Shown piece by piece: positions 7,104-9,892 of a stretch of 9,892 nt of DNA; the stretch's first letter is position 1, and every line of letters starts with the position of its first letter. This DNA is from Planctomycetota bacterium (GTDB taxonomy: Bacteria > Planctomycetota > UBA1135 > GCA-002686595), in NCBI GenBank assembly GCA_029259675.1, contig JAJDES010000095.1, forward strand, positions 1 to 9,892, written 5' to 3'. The notes under the pieces were generated by a model that worked only from the letters and a program-made list of their open reading frames with translations, ran no database searches and was not told the DNA's origin. The position numbers and the translations under genes were made by a program.

Positions 7104-7107
7104 GCGT

Positions 7108-7112
7108 CCTCC
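7108..7112 (-). promoter_or_regulatory. Ribosome-binding site for the TolC fusion gene
   Basis: GGAGG on the minus strand ends 4 bases before ATG 7103. It fixes the start at the beginning of the signal peptide rather than at ATG 7157 or TTG 7172. Confidence 0.65.
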
Positions 7113-7143
7113 GAAAAGTGTTGGCCACCCGTCACTCCCCCTG

Positions 7144-7156
7144 TGAACGGCGTTCA
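7144..7156. repeat. 13-bp palindrome, candidate operator
   Basis: TGAACG-G-CGTTCA has perfect 6-bp arms around one central base. It lies 41 bases upstream of the TolC fusion ATG, where a repressor or activator of that gene could bind. No regulator gene is adjacent to support a specific factor. Confidence 0.4.
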
Positions 7157-7188
7157 TCAGCGCGGGCGGCAATCGGCGCAGATTCTAA

Positions 7189-7212
7189 CGGCGACCGGCG
7201 CTTTGGTCGCCG
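7189..7212. repeat. 8-bp inverted repeat in the divergent promoter region
   Basis: CGGCGACC (7189-7196) and GGTCGCCG (7205-7212) are perfect complements separated by the 8-base GGCGCTTT. It may be an operator or an RNA hairpin in the leftward leader. No T-tract follows on either strand, so it is not an intrinsic terminator. Confidence 0.4.
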
Positions 7213-7363
7213 AATGGAGCGAACTCCCCGGAAACTCTTGCGCATGACATGGTCCTGGGCCCCCCGGGAGCATGGAGTAGAGTATTTTGTCCGCGCCCGA
7301 GCCTCACACTTTGCTTGAGCTCCCGCGGGCACCGAACCCCGTTTCCAGAACAGCCACACATTC

Positions 7364-9403
7364 ATGGGCCGCAAGCGCAAGCGATCGAGCACCGACAAGG
7401 CTGGAAGCCGGGAACTCGGCAAGCGCCAGGCAAGCAGCACGAGCGCCGCTCCAGCTCAAGCGCAAGAGAGTTCCCAAGAGCGTGCGCCGGCCGCGGGCCC
7501 GTTGACAGCAAGGGCGCCACGTGCCGAGTTCGAGATATTGAAGCCCGGCGCCTTCGGCCTGCTATTCGTGATTGCTCTCGCTGCACGCTTGGCTTACCTG
7601 AGCGTCGCCAAAGAGGCCGAGCTGTTTAGCGGCTTGTTTTTGGACAGCCGCTACTACGCGGAAACTGCGGCTTCCATCGCCCGCGGCCACGGCGCCGGGG
7701 ATCACCCTTATTTGCTCTCGCCCCTGTACCCGTACATTTTGGCCCTGTTCACCAATGCGCAGGGCGAATTTGCCGTGGGAAGTGTGCGCTTGCTGCAGGC
7801 CTGCGCTGGGGCCGCAACTGCCGTATGCAGCGCGTACATCGCCGGCCAAATAGCGGGCAAGCGCGCCGCCATCGCGGCCGGTTTAGGCGTGGCCCTCTTC
7901 GGCCCCTTGATCCATTTCGACGCCGCCATCCTCGTGGCCAGCTTGCAGGGCTTCAGCTTGACGTTGGGCTTGGCCCTGCTGATCCATGCCGACAAGCGGG
8001 AAGCCCCTCAAGTATCTCCGGGGCGCGGTCACCGATCCGTCTTGGCTGCCGGAATCGCCCTGGGCATCTCCGCTGCCCTGCGCCCGACCGTCCTCGCGCT
8101 CTGCCTGCTGGTCGGAGCCGTTTTGCTTTGGCGACTGTTTCGCAATCGCGGTGCGCGCGCCACCAACAGCAGGCGACTTTTGGCCTTTGCCGTGGGTTGC
8201 CTCTTGCCCGTTGCGCCCTTGGCGCTGCGCAATGTGCTTGTCACGGGCGAGCCCATATTGCTTTCAGCAAACGGCGGAGTGAACTTTTGGATCGGCAACC
8301 ATTCCGCAGCCAGCGGCGTCTTCCGCTTGCCCGAAGATTACGACTTCGCCCACGATCCTTTGGGAAAACTAAATGTGGAGCGCGCTTTGGGGCGCGAAGT
8401 CAGCTACCGCGAAGCTTCACAATGGTGGTCGGACCGAGCCTGGCAAGATATTCGCGACAACCCGGAGCGCAGCTTGGGCTTACTGGGCAAGAAATGGCTG
8501 CTGTTCTTTCATCCCCAAGAGATCCCTCAACTGGGTCTTAGCTTTCCCTGGCACCGCGAACAAGCTTGGCCGCTGCGCCTGCCCGTCGACGCCCGCACTT
8601 GGCTCCTACTCGCTCTTTTGGCACCACTATTGCTCCTGTTCTCAGGCGGCACAATTGGTTTGCGACCCGCGCAATGGCCGCTCCTTTTCTTGGGCGCATA
8701 CGCAGCGGCGATCGCGCTCTTCTTCGTCACCGGGCGCTACCGCGCGCCGATCATGCCCGCAGCCATCGCACTTGCCGCAAGCGGCTTGGTAACGCTTTGG
8801 GATCTTGGCCGCGGCCGTATTCAACGTGGCGTTGTGCCATGTGGAATCAGTGCCGCCCTGGTACTGGCTCTCGGCTGGTGGAGCCAAACACTCTTCCAGG
8901 GCCCCTTGCGCTTGCCGACCAGTACCGGCGTCGAAGAACGCCAGCGCGGCATGTCGCTGTACAGCGAAGGGCGCTTTACCGAGGCGGTCGAAGCCTACCG
9001 CCAATCGCTACAGCGCTCGGACTCCGCCATCACCCACAACAATTTGGCCAATGCGCTCAAAGCATTGGGGCGCTTGGATGAGTGCCTAGCTGAATACAAG
9101 CGCGCCCTCGATCTTGCGCCCCTCGACGCGACGACCCATTACAACTTGGGCAACTTGTATCGCAACCAATTGCAACAACCCCAACTTGCGGCGGAATTGT
9201 ATGAACGTGCGACGCAGCTCCAGCCAAACATGCTGGAAGCCCATTTCAATTTGGGCGCCGCGCGGATTGACCTGGGTGATTTCGAGGGGGCGATCGCTTG
9301 CTTTCAGCTCGTCCAAGCGAAGGCGCCGGAGGGACATCCCCTATTGGCTCAGTGCCCGCAAGCTTTGGCCATCGCTGCGGCCGGAAAAGCCCAATCGAAA
9401 TAG
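7364..9403 (+). CDS. Polytopic ArnT/PMT-like membrane glycosyltransferase with C-terminal TPR domain
   Basis: This 679-residue integral membrane protein probably transfers a sugar from a polyprenyl-phosphate donor, as GT-C-fold enzymes (ArnT, PMT, related families) do; donor and acceptor are unknown. Residues 1-60 are a basic, disordered cytoplasmic tail (RKRKRSSTDK, then Ala/Gln/Ser-rich). The first membrane helix is near 62-80, followed by LFLDSRYYAETAASIARG (91-108). Its Asp94 sits where GT-C enzymes place the catalytic acidic residue in the first external loop. About ten further hydrophobic segments follow, with the family-like stretches RNVLVTGEPILLSANGG (289-305) and VTGRYRAPIMPA (455-466). 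After the last helix (about 492-511), residues 523-655 form four TPR units, for example THNNLANALKALGRLDECLAEY and THYNLGNLYRN. The TPR tail presumably recruits a partner on the same side as the last helix exit. ATG 7364 has no strong ribosome-binding site but yields a sensible N-terminus. Confidence 0.85.
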   Translation: MGRKRKRSSTDKAGSRELGKRQASSTSAAPAQAQESSQERAPAAGPLTARAPRAEFEILKPGAFGLLFVIALAARLAYLSVAKEAELFSGLFLDSRYYAETAASIARGHGAGDHPYLLSPLYPYILALFTNAQGEFAVGSVRLLQACAGAATAVCSAYIAGQIAGKRAAIAAGLGVALFGPLIHFDAAILVASLQGFSLTLGLALLIHADKREAPQVSPGRGHRSVLAAGIALGISAALRPTVLALCLLVGAVLLWRLFRNRGARATNSRRLLAFAVGCLLPVAPLALRNVLVTGEPILLSANGGVNFWIGNHSAASGVFRLPEDYDFAHDPLGKLNVERALGREVSYREASQWWSDRAWQDIRDNPERSLGLLGKKWLLFFHPQEIPQLGLSFPWHREQAWPLRLPVDARTWLLLALLAPLLLLFSGGTIGLRPAQWPLLFLGAYAAAIALFFVTGRYRAPIMPAAIALAASGLVTLWDLGRGRIQRGVVPCGISAALVLALGWWSQTLFQGPLRLPTSTGVEERQRGMSLYSEGRFTEAVEAYRQSLQRSDSAITHNNLANALKALGRLDECLAEYKRALDLAPLDATTHYNLGNLYRNQLQQPQLAAELYERATQLQPNMLEAHFNLGAARIDLGDFEGAIACFQLVQAKAPEGHPLLAQCPQALAIAAAGKAQSK

Positions 9404-9584
9404 GGCCAAGCCTTGTTTGGGAAGGCAGCGTTCCCCGCTGAACGCGTTTCGATCTCACCTGGCTATCAGGCCGAATGCTTGAATTTTGGGGTCGGCACAC
9501 CGACTCCCTCTCCAAGACTTCGCTGCACGCAAGAACCGCCCTCAGACGAAATGGGAAGCCCGAGACTGCTCGCAGTTGCGCGGC
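9404..9584. other. Convergent intergenic region with small hairpins
   Basis: No coding feature is supported in these 181 bases between two converging stops. Small inverted repeats are present: GCCTT/AAGGC shortly after the glycosyltransferase stop, CAGCG/CGCTG just beyond it, and the longer hairpin at 9488-9507. None is followed by a clear T-tract. Confidence 0.4.
9488..9507. terminator. Hairpin between convergent genes, weak terminator candidate
   Basis: GGGGTCGG and CCGACTCC pair over 8 bp with one G-T wobble, around a CACA loop. Position between converging genes suits transcription termination, but no T-tract follows in either direction: TCTCCAAG on plus, AAAATTC on minus. Confidence 0.3.
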
Positions 9585-9892
9585 CTAAAACACTCGGTCA
9601 CTGAATGCCTTGGAATCGTCAACGTCGCCGCGCCCGAGATTGGGGCAACGTTCACAGGGCGCTTGCAAGTCGCCTTCGATCAAGCTGCGTCGCAAGCCGG
9701 TGTAAAGCTCCCCGCGCCAAATGTCTTCCAAGGATTCCTTGTTCGCATCCCCCATTTCGCCGTCGTGGGTCCAAAAAGGACAGGGAACGACTTTGGCGTC
9801 GGAATGCACCAACATGTATTCAAAGGGCAAGGGGCAACGTCGGTAGCCCTCGCGAACGTCCTCTGCCGAACAGCCCAAGTCGTCGTGCAAGT
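9585..9892 (-). CDS. C-terminal SPASM region of a radical SAM protein (partial)
   Basis: Reading leftward from the window edge, the frame is open at 9890 and ends in TAG at 9587-9585; the N-terminal radical SAM core with its CxxxCxxC cluster lies outside the window. Numbering from the codon at 9890, cysteines fall at 7, 19, 37, 79 and 82. CPLPFEYMLVHSDAKVVPCPFW (19-40 region), GDANKESLEDIWRGE (47-61) and CERCPNLG (79-86) are typical of SPASM/twitch domains, which hold auxiliary iron-sulfur clusters. LEDIWRGE matches the common SPASM phrase in which a hydrophobic residue and Trp follow the glycine-rich turn. Such proteins modify peptides, proteins, sugars or lipids, so the substrate cannot be inferred from this tail. 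It converges with the glycosyltransferase gene. Confidence 0.85.
   Translation of the reverse strand, partial: LHDDLGCSAEDVREGYRRCPLPFEYMLVHSDAKVVPCPFWTHDGEMGDANKESLEDIWRGELYTGLRRSLIEGDLQAPCERCPNLGRGDVDDSKAFSDRVF

Larger units (their letters stand above)
7104..7363. promoter_or_regulatory. Divergent intergenic region between the TolC fusion and the glycosyltransferase-TPR gene
   Basis: The 260 bases separate two divergently transcribed starts and should hold both promoters. I find no clear sigma-70 -35/-10 pair with correct spacing. Two inverted repeats are present (listed separately). A TATTTT at about 7281-7286 could be a weak rightward -10 element, without a matching -35. Confidence 0.4.

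Noticed and set aside
1..9892. CRISPR array, tRNA, rRNA, insertion sequence or prophage genes.
   Set aside because: No regularly spaced repeats, tRNA cloverleaf, transposase or integrase motif, or terminal inverted repeats were found on either strand by eye.

Overview
The window is bacterial, fairly GC-rich DNA, densely coding, with no RNA gene, insertion sequence, phage gene or CRISPR array that I can see. A TolC-type outer-membrane protein with a secretion signal points to a Gram-negative (diderm) organism. A predicted selenoprotein means that the organism should decode UGA as selenocysteine. I cannot fix the phylum; the mix of long membrane glycosyltransferases, TPR tails and unusual fusions would fit Myxococcota, Planctomycetota or an uncultured relative, but this is a guess.

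Layout. (1) 3-659, plus strand: C-terminal part of a multi-pass membrane protein cut by the window edge. (2) 789-1640, plus: ProC, pyrroline-5-carboxylate reductase. (3) A leftward run of three genes: 4692-7103 (an ABC_sub_bind-like periplasmic domain fused to a TolC outer-membrane channel), about 2332-4656/4695 (GH78-like alpha-L-rhamnosidase family protein, start overlapping or abutting the tolC-like stop) and 1713-2264 (AhpD-like protein, 67 bases further on). (4) 7364-9403, plus: polytopic ArnT/PMT-like glycosyltransferase with a C-terminal TPR domain, divergent from the fusion gene across about 260 bases. (5) 9585-9892, minus: C-terminal SPASM region of a radical SAM protein, cut by the right edge.

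The main discovery is in the AhpD-like gene. Conventional reading splits it into two ORFs at a TGA (minus strand, 2018-2016). That TGA sits exactly where the second cysteine of the AhpD motif E-x11-C-x2-C-x3-H should be, giving E68, C80, U83, H87. Eighteen bases after the TGA begins a GGUCU loop closed by a perfect 7-bp GC stem. As I recall the E. coli fdhF SECIS, it has the same loop at the same distance. This is therefore best read as a selenocysteine-containing AhpD-like thiol/selenol redox protein (CxxU), not as a pseudogene.

How the genes relate: ProC is ordinary proline biosynthesis. The leftward run may be one transcript (export/uptake protein, sugar hydrolase, peroxidase-like protein), but no shared pathway is evident. 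The two membrane glycosyltransferase-like genes and the radical SAM/SPASM gene suggest a neighbourhood with cell-envelope or glycan functions, which is inference only.
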